Source of the DNA: Parelaphostrongylus tenuis
Lineage: Eukaryota > Nematoda > Chromadorea > Rhabditida > Metastrongylidae
Length of the DNA stretch: 64,000 nt
NCBI GenBank assembly: GCA_019055375.1
Contig: JAHQIW010000864.1
Location: forward strand, 1-64,000
Direction of reading: 5' to 3'
Part shown: positions 43,776-54,103 of the stretch, piece after piece
Layout: every line of letters begins with the position of its first letter
Position numbering within the stretch: position 1 is the first letter of the stretch
Made by a program: the position numbers and the translations under genes
The notes under the pieces: model-generated
The model's database searches: none
What the model saw: the letters and a program-made list of their open reading frames with translations, nothing else
Told to the model about the DNA's origin: nothing

Positions 43776-45190
43776 CGCGTCATCGCCTCTACTCCAATCC
43801 AAGCTACGGTGCCTCACAAAGTCGCACTCATTATGTACCCTTCAAAAATTTTTCAACCTATTATTACGATTGACATCGAACACTAATGCGAGATGTGCAG
43901 CGTAGATGTCGTGCAGTACGCACTTTTCATTCTTTTCCTGCACTTTTGTCTTGGCCTACCAAACCTTATCATCAGTCCTCTTCAACCATTCAACCACGAT
44001 CAAAAAGAAGTAGTCGATTTGTCTGGAAAGTTGCTGTCCACTATTGGCAGTTAGTGTTACAATATGATCACCTCACAACTCTCTTTCTCTTTCTGTTCTT
44101 CTTCCCTCTCTTTCCCTCTTCCTCACCTTCTCTTTCTTCGCCTCTCCATCTCTCATCTGTATACATTCATACTCGTCATAGCAAACTTGCGACGGTCACA
44201 CTTTTCGCACGATCGGGAGGTACTTTCTAGGACCGCTGTCGCACTGTGAGCTGTAAAGTCAATCCTATTTGGTTGCGCTGACTTTTAGTCCTTTTTGCAA
44301 TCTTAGTCTATATAATGACCTTATAGAATGATGTCGTTGTTAGCGTTTTTCTTTTCTTATCTCTGTAAATGACAAAATGTGAAAAATTCAAACTCAGGTG
44401 TTCTCTTATAAATTTTTATTCTGCAACTGAATTAAGCCTAAAATCTTCAAGCACGGAAATAGATAGATATTGGCAAACGTGGTTTATAGGCTCTACACTT
44501 GTACTGCAGGGCCTTAATGGTGCCTGCAAGCAAATCAAATCCTCCTACAAGAGCTCTGAGAGCAATTGCTGCAAAAAAAATAGGACAAAAAGTTCCGCTG
44601 AACCTGGGAAAGCACCCAATGCGACGATGATGTGTAAACTAGTGCGTCAAACCTGCTGGAATTAGGCACATTCTAAATTACCTTGATCAGTGAAGGTTGA
44701 CATGACGATGTGCACTTACTATACACGTTCATCATCATCTGAACTCACCGGACTTGATTAAGCAGCCTGATAATGTAAATACGTTGCCAACAGATAGTTC
44801 AAGACTAGAAGATGCAGCTGATTCAAGACTAATCATGACTTCAAAAAAAAACCTCATTGGAATAGGAGACGCTGGTTGAATCGATAGTGATGGCTCAACT
44901 CGAAATTAGAAAGTCTTAACAGTCGATCAAGTTGTGTCGAAATTTTGCACACAGAGCATTGACAGTTGATCGATTTCGTGTAAAATTGACTGCAAAGATA
45001 AATCAAAATCCTTCTACACGTTAAAGGTAGGGATTATGAATACCACTGCACTTTCTTGACCTGATCACTACTACAAGTTGAGATTGGACGTTTTCAGAAA
45101 AACTGGTACCATCAGGTAAATGAGGGTAGTGTAGTCGAACCAGCATAATGAAGTGCTCATACAGCAGACCTCAAGTTAAAGCTAGGAAAA
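43776..45190. other. Intergenic, nothing recognised
   Basis: Contains a pyrimidine-rich tract around 44,075-44,160 (CTCTTTCTCTTTC type) that yields Phe/Ser-rich ORFs, and a 98-codon Cys/Lys-rich frame at 44,369-44,665 with no recognised domain. Confidence 0.35.
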
Positions 45191-45194
45191 TTAA

Positions 45195-45590
45195 TATTCA
45201 TAGTAAAGGTGACCACATGTATGACTCACAAATGACTATTAGGCATACTGAAATTTGAGCATGGTCTCATGAAACACTACGAACGGAAGGTGTGATATTT
45301 CATGATTATCAGCCAAAAGCAGTCGAGTGTAGAACACTACCAATTCAGTGATATTTCCACTTAATAGCACGTGTGGAACGTCCGTCGTCGACTTCTCGAT
45401 GTAAGAGATCGATTTCTGAGGAACTCACTGCCCGAAGCAACTGACGAGGTTGCAAGGTCGAAGCACGTGTATTGCACTTTACAGGTGCCCATAACAGACC
45501 ACATGCATGGTTCAAAAATAAACTATCAGCGTAAAAGTTTAGTTACTAAGAACACAGCAAATAAATATCTACGAATGGTTTGAGATTGCG
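45195..45590 (+). repeat. Hammerhead-bearing repeat, family A, with extra tail
   Basis: 45,195-45,290 is a family-A 3' tail (GACCACATG, TGACTCACAAATGACTATTA, GGTCTCATGAAACACT). 45,368-45,590 is a second, fuller copy starting CGTGTGGAACGTCCGTCGTC. Both are forward. Confidence 0.65.
45437..45475 (+). ncRNA. Hammerhead ribozyme motif (family A), re-paired stem I
   Basis: GCAA, core CTGACGA, stem II GGTT-GCAA-GGTC (wobble-rich), GAAG, CACGT loop, GTGTA, TTGC. Stem I is GCAA/TTGC here, whereas other copies have CCGA/TCGG: both sides differ yet still pair. GAAG in place of GAAA is a likely inactivating change. Confidence 0.6.
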
Positions 45591-47725
45591 GCCAAAACAT
45601 CTGCAGTAGGCAAAGTCATTACACACAGCATAGACTTTTTGTCACGTAGAAGTCAAGAAAAGGGTTCCACCATTTGTTCTGAATTGGGACCTCAATGAAG
45701 AAGAGTAGTTGAGACACTTAGGCCGTATTAAATCTTTGCGCAATAGACAGTTCTGCACTTTGGGAAAGACCAGATCAAAAAATTTTTTGCACGCTATTTT
45801 TTGCAGAAAATAGTATTAATTCAAACGCTGATGCTCTCAAAAAAGAAAATGCGAAAATTTAGTCAACTCATGTAAGATTCGATCAATAGTGAAATCCCAT
45901 TATACATATTACTGTAAGATCTCCATATCTAAAAGAGAAAAGTAACAGTCTCATATAAAAGAGCAAACATGTTATGCAGTAATAGTAACAGAGAAAAAAT
46001 CCTTAAACGGTGGGAAATGTTGTCGTCAAACAGATTCTTCCTATATCGGCCTATTTTAGTTATCACAGTGAAGACACCCTAAAGTTGTCTTGTACTAGCA
46101 CTTGATAAAATGCCATATATTGTAGGAGTCCATAACTATGTACCAACTTTTCTTGAAAGATTAAGGTGATGAAAGTCAACCGTGCGCTCTGAATGAATCC
46201 TTTTTTGTCGACATCCAAGATCCTTGATAAAAATTTTTTTTTATCCAAATCGATCTTATTTGATGTGTGTAGTCAAATGAGTAATTGGGAGGAAAATTTC
46301 TCAAAGAAAGTGTCAATCGTCTATAGATGCCTAGAACGCACCGTTCTATTTGAGCTCAGAAAGAGCTCTGGATTCAGCACGTGATTTACAATGAAAGCAC
46401 TTTTGATGAGAATGCTTCAAATCCATCCCCACCATAGTAAAGTTTTCACTCGTAAAGCAAACGCATTGATGCTGCGGGAAAAGTGAAACAAAAGTGAGAG
46501 AATTTCCTTTCACAGATTTTCCATATCAATCATTTGTTTCTTCTCCGTAAAACTCCATATGCTTCATTGGTTCGTGAATTACATATATCCCATTACGTGA
46601 ACTTCAAAACCTAGCAGTTACCGAATCATCTGAAGCTTGAATCGCTTGTTTGTAGCCCTCAAGGATAATTTGAAGCCATCCGAGACTTCCCAGAACTTCG
46701 AAGAGAGCACTCATTTATTTCAAACATATCATAAATCAAGGAAATGGAAGTCTGATCACCGCAATTACTTTTGTAAATAACTTCACCACTATCGAAAACA
46801 GGGACCCATTCTTCCTTTTGTATGTTTTTTGAAACCTATAGTGCAGTAGCATTCTGAGTTTGATCAATCCAATTTCTTTTGTGGAAAAAAAAGACGTTTC
46901 AGCGATTTTAGCATAGGCGCATTTAGGTGACCTTATTTGTGTAAGTATGCGAATTGTTTGTAGTATAAATAAAATTAAGCTCTTTTTTGTTAGACGGCGA
47001 CAATTGGATGTCCCTTTGAGGACAATGAGAGCCATTATGACCCTCAGTTGGGCGCCGCCGTTCTGACGGTTGGTGGTACGGGCTCCAATAGAAAAACGGA
47101 TTCTCAGAGGAACATTATCATCAAAAAGCGATATAATAACACTGACGAGATATCTGTATAAATGATTCTAGCAAGATCGACGCCAATTATTACCAAAATT
47201 TTGACTTTCTCAAAGGAAAAGGTCACATCATTGCAAAAAGGAGTGTAATTCTAGCTGTTGATAAACATTTCCCTTCCTTCATCTTGATGTTTCTCCTGTT
47301 AATCGATAACTTCAAAAATTTTGGCTTTGATAATAAGCTTTTATGTGGAATGGTTACATAGTACGTTCTACTAATGAATAAAACACAATGTTTTGCAATC
47401 GCGAGCGCATTTTTGTGAATATGATTTTGACTCCTTAATTTCCGCCAAAAATAAGCATTCATGTTATTTTCAGCATGAATAACCTTATTAAAACCTGTTC
47501 TATCATATTTAACCGTTTACCGGCACACAAATCACATTTATTGGCGAAAAAGGCACAAATTTATTGGAATACTTGCACACTAACATTAGAGGGCTCGCCG
47601 GCAGCCGGGCCTCTCTTCGTAGCCGTTCGAACTGTGCTAGCTGTAATGGCTCGTTAAGCTAAGCTGTTTGCAGAAGGATATTCGACCCCATTCGTTGCAC
47701 AAAAACTTTTCATAAGAGTGTTAGT
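45591..47725. other. Intergenic, nothing recognised
   Basis: About 2 kb of AT-rich sequence. Overlapping short ORFs on both strands; none resembles a known protein. Confidence 0.4.
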
Positions 47726-47729
47726 AATC

Positions 47730-48425
47730 GTTCAGAAGCCTAAATTTCTGGCTTGCGTGGTACGTGGCCGGTTTTCCGAAACACCTTTTTGTAACGTTGT
47801 CAAATCCAAAATGTGTTTCACATCGACGTGCAATTGAACTATTACTCTGCTGGAAGCACGAAACGTACATAAACGTGTAGATAATCTTTCAGTATCAAAG
47901 TCAGACGTTTAGTTTGGAGTTCGTTCTGAAGCGGAGAAACAATTTCTAATTGAATAAAAAAATCACACAAGTCTTCGAAGGGCCAATCTCTCGACGGCCG
48001 TGTAAAACTGCCGCATCTGCTTTTGCCCCGCTCCTCTCCCTCTCCGCCTCCACCCCGTCGAAGAGCCAAAATGTTTAGCTCGTGCGTGCATGTAAACTTG
48101 ATCTTATTTTGCCTACTGCACTAACAGACGCGGTCTTTATAGATAATCAGTATAGCTTCGAAATCTTGAGATCTTGCACTATCGAATGATTACTATTAGT
48201 CTAAGGAAAGAAATGTGTTTTACGAGAAAAATGCGTGTGAAAAACGAAATGTTTTCCTTTTGTCGAAGCGTTGAAATAAAGACTTTTTCGATAACGACTA
48301 TGTATCGCGCTAGCCAGAGATGTAAGCTTTCAAACGATTCATCACTCCTATAAAAAGTTTTTATTCTGTAAATGAGGTCGAATATTCTTTTGTCGCCAGC
48401 TGACAGAAAAGTATCCATTACGTGG
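47730..48425. repeat. AT-rich dispersed repeat family D, two or more segments
   Basis: CTGCTGGAAGCACGAAACGT (47,846) parallels CGCTGGTAGCACGAAAGCGT (51,528). TATCGAATGATTACTATTAG (48,180) parallels TATCAAATGATTACTAAGAT (60,191), and CTGTAAATGAGG (48,366) parallels AGCAAATGAGG (60,375). Confidence 0.6.
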
Positions 48426-48439
48426 ATCTCTTGTAGCAA

Positions 48440-48790
48440 ATGTAATTCTTTGACATATAAAGAGACGTTAACAATCGTGACTTGATACCTTTCTTTCCGA
48501 GTGTTTTTTTCAAACCCGCAGCTTAAATTTCAATTGACAATAGTTTTTGAGCCACGCATGTCATACGGCCTGTTATGAGGACTTACTTATGGAACCCGTT
48601 ACACTTGTTTCAACCTTGACGGTCTCATCATTCGGCCGGCTCCCTTATCGTCTTTTGCCAATACTCTCGGGCACTCAGTTTCCTGTACTAAGAGTAGGCG
48701 ACGACGAACATTTCACACTCTGTGTCCGGTGAAATTATCACCGAACACACAGTGTTGTGCATCTGATTGCTCTTGGCTGGTATTAATAGT
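48440..48790 (-). repeat. Hammerhead-bearing repeat, family A (reverse copy)
   Basis: Minus-strand order: GCACAACACTGTGTGTTCGG, GGTGAAATT..., TCGTCGTCGCCTACTCTTAG, GGCAAAAGACGATAAGGGAG, hammerhead block, CATGCGTGGCTCAAAAACTA, then AAAAACACTCGGAAAG. Paired with the forward copy at 48,930-49,170. Confidence 0.75.
48594..48636 (-). ncRNA. Hammerhead ribozyme motif (family A)
   Basis: Minus strand: GGCCGA, ATGATGA (one change from CTGATGA), stem II GACC-GTCAA-GGTT, GAAAC, AAGT, GTA, ACGG. Stem II and GAAA are intact; the C3 to A change would be damaging. Confidence 0.6.
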
Positions 48791-48794
48791 ATGT

Positions 48795-48925
48795 CTTACC
48801 TTTCTCTTTGAGAGTTTTCTTAAGACCACGGCTCAAATTACAATATATAAGATAATCTTTTTGGGCCACGCATGTCATGCGGTGTGTTATAAGGGCTCAC
48901 TTATAGAGCCCTATACAATGTACTA
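48795..48925 (-). repeat. Family A partial copy (tail only)
   Basis: AGACCACGGCTCAAATTACA, TTTTTGGGCCACGCATGTCA, AAGGGCTCACTTATAGAGCC then truncated before the hammerhead core. Confidence 0.6.
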
Positions 48926-48929
48926 ATGA

Positions 48930-49170
48930 TACCAGCCAGAGCAATTGATTGCACAACACTGTGCGTTGTGATAATTTCACCGGACATAGAATGTAGAATG
49001 TTCGTCGTAGTCTACTCTTGGTATAGGGGATGGAGCGCTCCGAGAGAATTGGCAAAAGACGAGAAGGGTATAGCCCGATTGATGAGACCGTCATGCTGGA
49101 ACTCGTGTATCGTACTTTATAAGTCAGCTCTTATAACAGACCGCATGACATGCGCGGCTCAGAAATGATT
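48930..49170 (+). repeat. Hammerhead-bearing repeat, family A (forward copy)
   Basis: Near mirror of 48,540-48,790: GATTGCACAACACTGTGCGT, GATAATTTCACCGGACATAG, GGCAAAAGACGAGAAGGGTA, hammerhead block, AACAGACCGCATGACATGCG, GGCTCAGAAATGATTA. Confidence 0.75.
49073..49114 (+). ncRNA. Decayed hammerhead motif (family A)
   Basis: GCCCGA, TTGATGA (one change), stem II GACC-GTCAT-GCTG, GAAC, TCGT, GTA, TCG. Both the core and GAAA are altered; not expected to cleave. Confidence 0.5.
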
Positions 49171-49610
49171 ACCTGGTACAGCGTAACTTGAGCTGTAGTA
49201 GTGCACAATCTGTCAGAAATGCCGAGCGTTATTACGCGAGAAGACATGGTATATCCTGAAGTAGAGCTTTCGCTATCACAAAAAAGCTCATGTTTCGCAC
49301 GACTTCAACCCTTTCCATCTTGTCCCAACGCAGGTAGTTTACATGAACTTTGAGGCACACTTTGCCGAAAAGCTAGACCTTAAAAGCTTAAGTTAAATAC
49401 TCTCAAAACAACTTTCTGTACTCAGCAGAGTGTCTCTCTCTCTTCAAATTATAAGGTAACTATCCTTTTCTTTTCGAATGACATGAGTTCAGCCCCAAAA
49501 CATTGTTTGAAAAAGGCCAGACTTGAAGAAATCGGTGACGACTATTGAAGTCACACAGAATAATCTAAGGAACCAACTAGTTTCAAGCTGCTTATACCAC
49601 CGTTTATGTT
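49171..49610. other. Spacer, nothing recognised
   Basis: AT-rich; may include eroded upstream sequence of the PLE that follows. Confidence 0.3.
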
Positions 49611-49612
49611 AA

Positions 49613-49985
49613 ACCAAAGGATGCAAAATATTCTCCAACGGTGGAGACGGTGATTGCATGAGTATAGGTACAGCCCACCTAATCTCTTGCAAAACGTGCG
49701 GTGACGAATATATCGGGGAAACGGATAGGCGCCTCTATTCACGTAACAAAAACCACCTAAACAACAGAGAAAATTGATTTGAAACACTACTAAGTATAGG
49801 GCACAGATGCATAAGGAGGTGAGCTTTGAGGCAAAATTATCCATCTTCGCACAAAAACGAAAAACATCAGCCCTCGAAATTCTCAAAGCAATTAGGTTTG
49901 AAACAGAAATTTAGATATGAATCGTAAAGATGAATGCCTTGTCATCATTCGTGACTTCGCGCCAATATCTACGATCGATTTTTGT
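49613..49985 (+). pseudogene. Penelope-like retroelement: GIY-YIG endonuclease remnant
   Basis: The + strand reads GDGDCMSIGTAHLISCKTC, YIGETDRRLYSRNKNHL, a stop at 49,775-49,780, FAQKRKTSALEILK and, after another stop, RKDECLVIIRDFAPIS, the conserved C-terminal end of PLE proteins. The YIGET motif of the nuclease is better preserved than in the 29.5-kb copy. No RT domain is present, so it is 5'-truncated. Its 3' tail continues to at least 50.53 kb with a hammerhead, interrupted by a SINE pair. Confidence 0.85.
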
Positions 49986-50169
49986 GGATTCGAGACAAGC
50001 ACGTCACTACTCGTCCATGTAATATTCATCGCTGCTGGTCCACATATTTATTAGTGACTTTGTAAACAACAAAATATGTTGAGTATTTGAGATGGCTCAA
50101 TACTATACGCTTCGAAACTTCTAGTATTTTACTGCATTTTTCGAAGTGTTATGATCATTCAAACATTCC

Positions 50170-50395
50170 TAAGAGAATTGAGTGGTGAGTAAAAACATGG
50201 CCTAATGCGGGAATCGAACGCGCGTTTCATCCTATCCAGAAGCGCATGCTCTACCACTACATCACCGAGGCACATTTGTGCTACTACTCATTTTTCAACA
50301 TCTCTATGTTAGGACGAAACGTCTCTGGGTAGGATGAAACGCGCGTTCGATTTCCGCATGAGGACGTGTTTTTGCTCATCACTCACTTCTATCAG
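50170..50395. mobile_element. SINE family 1 inverted pair inside the PLE tail
   Basis: A reverse copy (50,185-50,315: GCGGGAATCGAACGCGCGTT, CATGCTCTACCACTACATCA, CCGAGGCAC) meets a partial forward copy (50,320-50,390: GTAGGATGAAACGCGCGTTC, TTTTTGCTCATCACTCAC). Confidence 0.7.
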
Positions 50396-50493
50396 GACTA
50401 TACATTTAATCTTTTACAGTTTGTCCAGGTTTCGTCTGATTTGGCTGTTAAAATGTTTATCCATAAGGACTGTGTGCCAATGTGGCTCTTTCA

Positions 50494-50529
50494 AGCTCTG
50501 ACGAAGACGAAACTGCCGAAACGTTAGCC
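50494..50529 (+). ncRNA. PLE-type hammerhead ribozyme motif
   Basis: AGCT, core CTGACGA, A, GAC-GAAACT-GCC, GAAA, CGTT, AGCC. The core and GAAA are intact. Stem II has one mismatch and the cleavage triplet is GTT. It lies about 510 bases downstream of the PLE C-terminal block on the same strand. Confidence 0.7.
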
Positions 50530-50729
50530 AGGGATACGAAATGTAAAAAATGTATTATAATGTTCTGTACAAAGTAGACATGTATTAAAAACCTCGCATT
50601 TGCTGTTTCAACTATGTTGAAATTGTAGTTGACGACTGCTGATAAATTATTTTGATCAAAATATATATGGGCTGGGAAAACTTCTTTTGAAGAAATACTT
50701 TTCAAATTGGAGAGGCTTACTCCAGCTAC

Positions 50730-52265
50730 GCACTAAAAAACTTTTCGCACGAGTTTTTCCTTAATATGGTACATTGATAACATGGTACATTGTGGAAAAT
50801 GTGTTTCTGAGATAAACTTCTGCAACATCGTCAAAAGACATTTGTAATAAGAGTTGGAAAGCGTAGTCTTTAAAAAAAACGTTTATAGAAGTCCCTTTAG
50901 TGATATATCTATCACCTTATTATGGCAGCAAAGTTTGCTTGGAAGTGAAATCTTACCATAAAATACCAAAAAATTCCTTGTGGAGTTGATGAAGAAAAAC
51001 TCCGAGTTCCAAACGTGGTCTTTTTTCCGTCTTTAAAATCTATTAAGAAAATCTTTTTACAAACCAAGCTAAGTGCCAATATCAGCATTTTTGAGCTATT
51101 GACTGGTTACAAAAGCAAAGATAAGAAAAAATCTGAAAAAATGATCGTTCCTAGGGACGTGTTGCCTTCTCAATGAAACAGAAAATTTTTCGAATTTGTA
51201 TGCATTACTTTCAGAAGAGTTTTTTATTACAACATAGAATGTTAAGAGCAACGGCTGGAACTTTATTCATAACATGAAATGATTCTTTTCGTTAGGCGGC
51301 AGGAAGTGAAAAAGCGACCTCTTACGCAGGAAAACTTTTCAAGACAATGGTACATTGCAGAAAATGTGTTTTTCAGATAAACTTCTGCTTCCAGTGATCA
51401 GTCGAAAGCATAAATTGTGAGATAATGCGCGTGCTTATTTTTGAGCCTTTCATAGTGCTTAAGCATTCAAAACGATGTTAAGTTTCATTACCCACCTCGC
51501 GCTCTCATTTTTATCACGCATACACTTCGCTGGTAGCACGAAAGCGTGTGAGCATGTGGAGGGAATCTTCGAGTACAAGACCATACGTTCTATTCGGAGT
51601 TTTCTAAAGCAGGGAAAAATTCTGGATTCAATAGCAAAATCGCAATACACATGTGAGTGACGCCTCACGGTTCATCGAACCATGGCCTGCAAACTCTCAG
51701 CATGCACATAAGTTGACAAGCAAATGCCCCGCGTATGTAAAACTCAATCTCACTTTCCTGCTACACTATAGTCAAACAGTCTATTTAGAAAAGAAGCATA
51801 GCGTTAAAATCGTCGAGAATATGCTATCGGATGGTTATTCGTAATTCAAAGGTACACCTTTGTCCTGCAAAACTCATGTTTGTGAAACCCAAACCTTTCA
51901 CTCTTTCTACAGCTCTGTAAAAATTGCTTTATATAAAGAGACACTTTTCTTTATTTGTTGAAATCTGAGCTGTCGAGCGTTTTTCAGCAGTCTGAGGCAA
52001 ATGTTTTGTTCAGCGAAATATAGGTGCGACAATAATCAAAGTGCGCATGCGTAAAAAACATGATTTTCTGATTGCTACAGCACTATGAAAAGCCCTTCTT
52101 ATGAAACAAGCACGCACCTTAGTGGCCCAAGTTTTAAGATTTTGTCTGATTACTAGCATTCTCATGAAAGTTCTTGTCCAGCGGTAGGGGTCGTTCCTTC
52201 CTCCATGCGGTCTAACAGAAATCAACCTCACTTTTCTGCTACGTAAGATCTTTATCAGGCAACCG
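50730..52265. repeat. AT-rich dispersed repeat family D cluster
   Basis: Repeated words within the cluster: TGGTACATTGTGGAAAATGT (50,784) and TGGTACATTGCAGAAAATGT (51,349), both followed by GATAAACTTCTGC; GGTAGCACGAAAGCGTG (51,531); CTCACTTTCCTGCTACACTA (51,750) and CTCACTTTTCTGCTACGTAA (52,229). No coding frame is conserved. Confidence 0.6.
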
Positions 52266-52840
52266 ATCGTCAACGGTTTTGGTTCGATAAGCACATACCA
52301 GCATGAAATCCAACCGAATGAGAGCTTTTGGATGAGTAATTCACGAGGAACTATCAATTCATAGCTTTCATGATAGTGCCATGACCAGACGGTCCGATTT
52401 CTTCACGAAAAGACTCAGAGAAAGATATGATGCTCTACGAATACCAGCGAGAAGGACCCACTGTGCTACTCTTACACGTGATAGGGAAAAATGGAAGTGT
52501 TGCTGGGTGCCCGCTCAAGTCAAGAGCACCCACGATAAGGGTCGAATGCGTGTTTAGCTCTCACATGAGGTTTAGAGCTCTGCAAATAGCTCAGCATTCT
52601 TAAATAAAACAGTTATGCTTATAACGTGTTATATTCAACTGATAAGAAAGTCAGAATCATTTATTTTCTCTAAGAGTATGGAATCGTTGTTGAGACAATG
52701 AGTGTGCAACGATCTCACTCTTCTTGATTAAAAACTAATCAAATATGTGAACACTTAGATTCCAAATATTAATACTTGAAATTTCTAATGTCCTGACTGT
52801 ATTTTTTCGCAGTGGAATGATGTTTCATAAATTCCTAAGA
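52266..52840. other. Intergenic, nothing recognised
   Basis: No coding signal or clear repeat. Confidence 0.35.
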
Positions 52841-52844
52841 GAAC

Positions 52845-53150
52845 CGTGTGGTGAGCAAAAACATGGCCTCGGGCGGGAATCGAATCCGCGTTTCATCCTA
52901 ACCGGGGACACGTGCTCTACCACTAAACCACCGAGGCACTTTTGCCCGACCACTCATTCATCAACATCTCTATGTTAGCTGTTGATACACGACCAAACAT
53001 GTTAAAGGTTGGTGGCTGATAGCTAACACAGAGCTGTTGATGAACGAGTGGTAGGGCAATGTGCCTAGGTGGTGTAGTGGTAGAGCACGGACAGGATGAA
53101 ACGCGGGTTTAATTCCCACTTGAGGCCATGTTTCTGCTCACCAAATATTA
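52845..53150. mobile_element. SINE family 1 fold-back unit
   Basis: The reverse arm (52,852-52,990) and forward arm (53,020-53,145) each contain a tRNA-like unit. In the reverse arm, minus strand: GCCTCGGTGGTTTAGTGGTA, then CGGATTCGATTCCCGCC, closing with CCGAGGC, so acceptor stem GCCTCGG/CCGAGGC, A box and B box are all visible. Outer ends are GTGAGCAAAAACATGG and its inverse; the centre is TTAGCTGTTGATACACGACC and a related inverse. The anticodon loop is degenerate and no functional tRNA is proposed. Confidence 0.8.
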
Positions 53151-53866
53151 ACTTGAAATACTTGATAACCACTTTTATGATAAAACGAATTTCGTAAATA
53201 CTGCCAGCTGAATAAGGGCGAGCTAGCACAACGGTTAGTGATGCAGTGTATCAAACAAGCAAGGTGATGAGCGATTCGCTTTTCCGTTTCCTTGTCCAAC
53301 ATTTTGTTTCCATCAGTCAACTGAATGCTTACGAGCACCTTAGCCCGGTTGCTTTCTAGATTGCAAAGAGAGACGTCTCGACCAGTAATCTACGACATAC
53401 TAATGAAGACAAAGTCCTCAAACAGAAATCGACAAACTCGTGAAATGTTCAGGACATTTATGCAAAAAAAGCTTTGGAACGATGACAATTCAAAAAGGGC
53501 TGGGAACCGCACAGTAAAATGTTAAAATGTGGTAGTGATTTGTGTAGAATTAGATGAATAAACACTCATCTATGTACAAATTGCTCGAGTACAGAACAAC
53601 CTTTAAGCTCGCCATAGTTTGCTTCATTGCCTTTAGCACTCGTGGGACGCTTTTATCTGACGTCTTGACGCACCTCTGTGGCATTTTGCTTTATGAAATT
53701 CTGGCACTACTGTTCCTTTATGGATTTCGCTTTGCTTGATAAAATAGTGAAGAAGAGCAGGCAGGTATAGGGATTTGGCACTTCAGAATTTGCACATTTT
53801 AACACATTGTGATTGATTAACACAAGGTTGCTGACTAAAACTTCCACAATCGATGTTGAATCAATA
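53151..53866. other. Spacer, nothing recognised
   Basis: AT-rich with three short ORFs, no recognised domain. Confidence 0.35.
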
Positions 53867-54103
53867 ATCAGTAATTGGAGGGCCGTGGCCGAGTGGTTTT
53901 GATGCTTGCCACGAAGCGTGCGGTGTCAAACTCCACCCTCCACCTCTCTCCGGCAGTCAGCAACAACGTCCTTTGAAACGCCACAGCAATGCTATCTTCG
54001 AGATTGCAAGGAGACATGCACAACCATACTATACGCCGTTGAAGAAGGTACGAAAAACGCATTGTAAATAAATTAATGATGTAAAATAAAGCCATCAGTA
54101 ATT
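53867..54103 (+). mobile_element. tRNA-derived SINE (family 4) with 10-bp duplication
   Basis: The element 53,877-54,093 is flanked by the perfect direct repeat ATCAGTAATT (53,867-53,876 and 54,094-54,103). Head GGCCGTGGCCGAGTGGTTTT, body CTCCGGCAGTCAGCAACAAC, end TAAATAAATTAATG. Confidence 0.85.

Noticed and set aside
44064..44249. Phe/Ser-rich ORFs at 44.06-44.25 kb as membrane protein
   Set aside because: Produced by a CT-rich low-complexity tract.
44369..44665. Cys/Lys-rich 98-codon ORF
   Set aside because: No signal peptide, motif or splice context; composition consistent with chance in AT-rich sequence.
52860..52940. Functional tRNA gene
   Set aside because: Acceptor stem, A and B boxes are present, but the anticodon arm is degenerate and the same unit is dispersed; scored as SINE.
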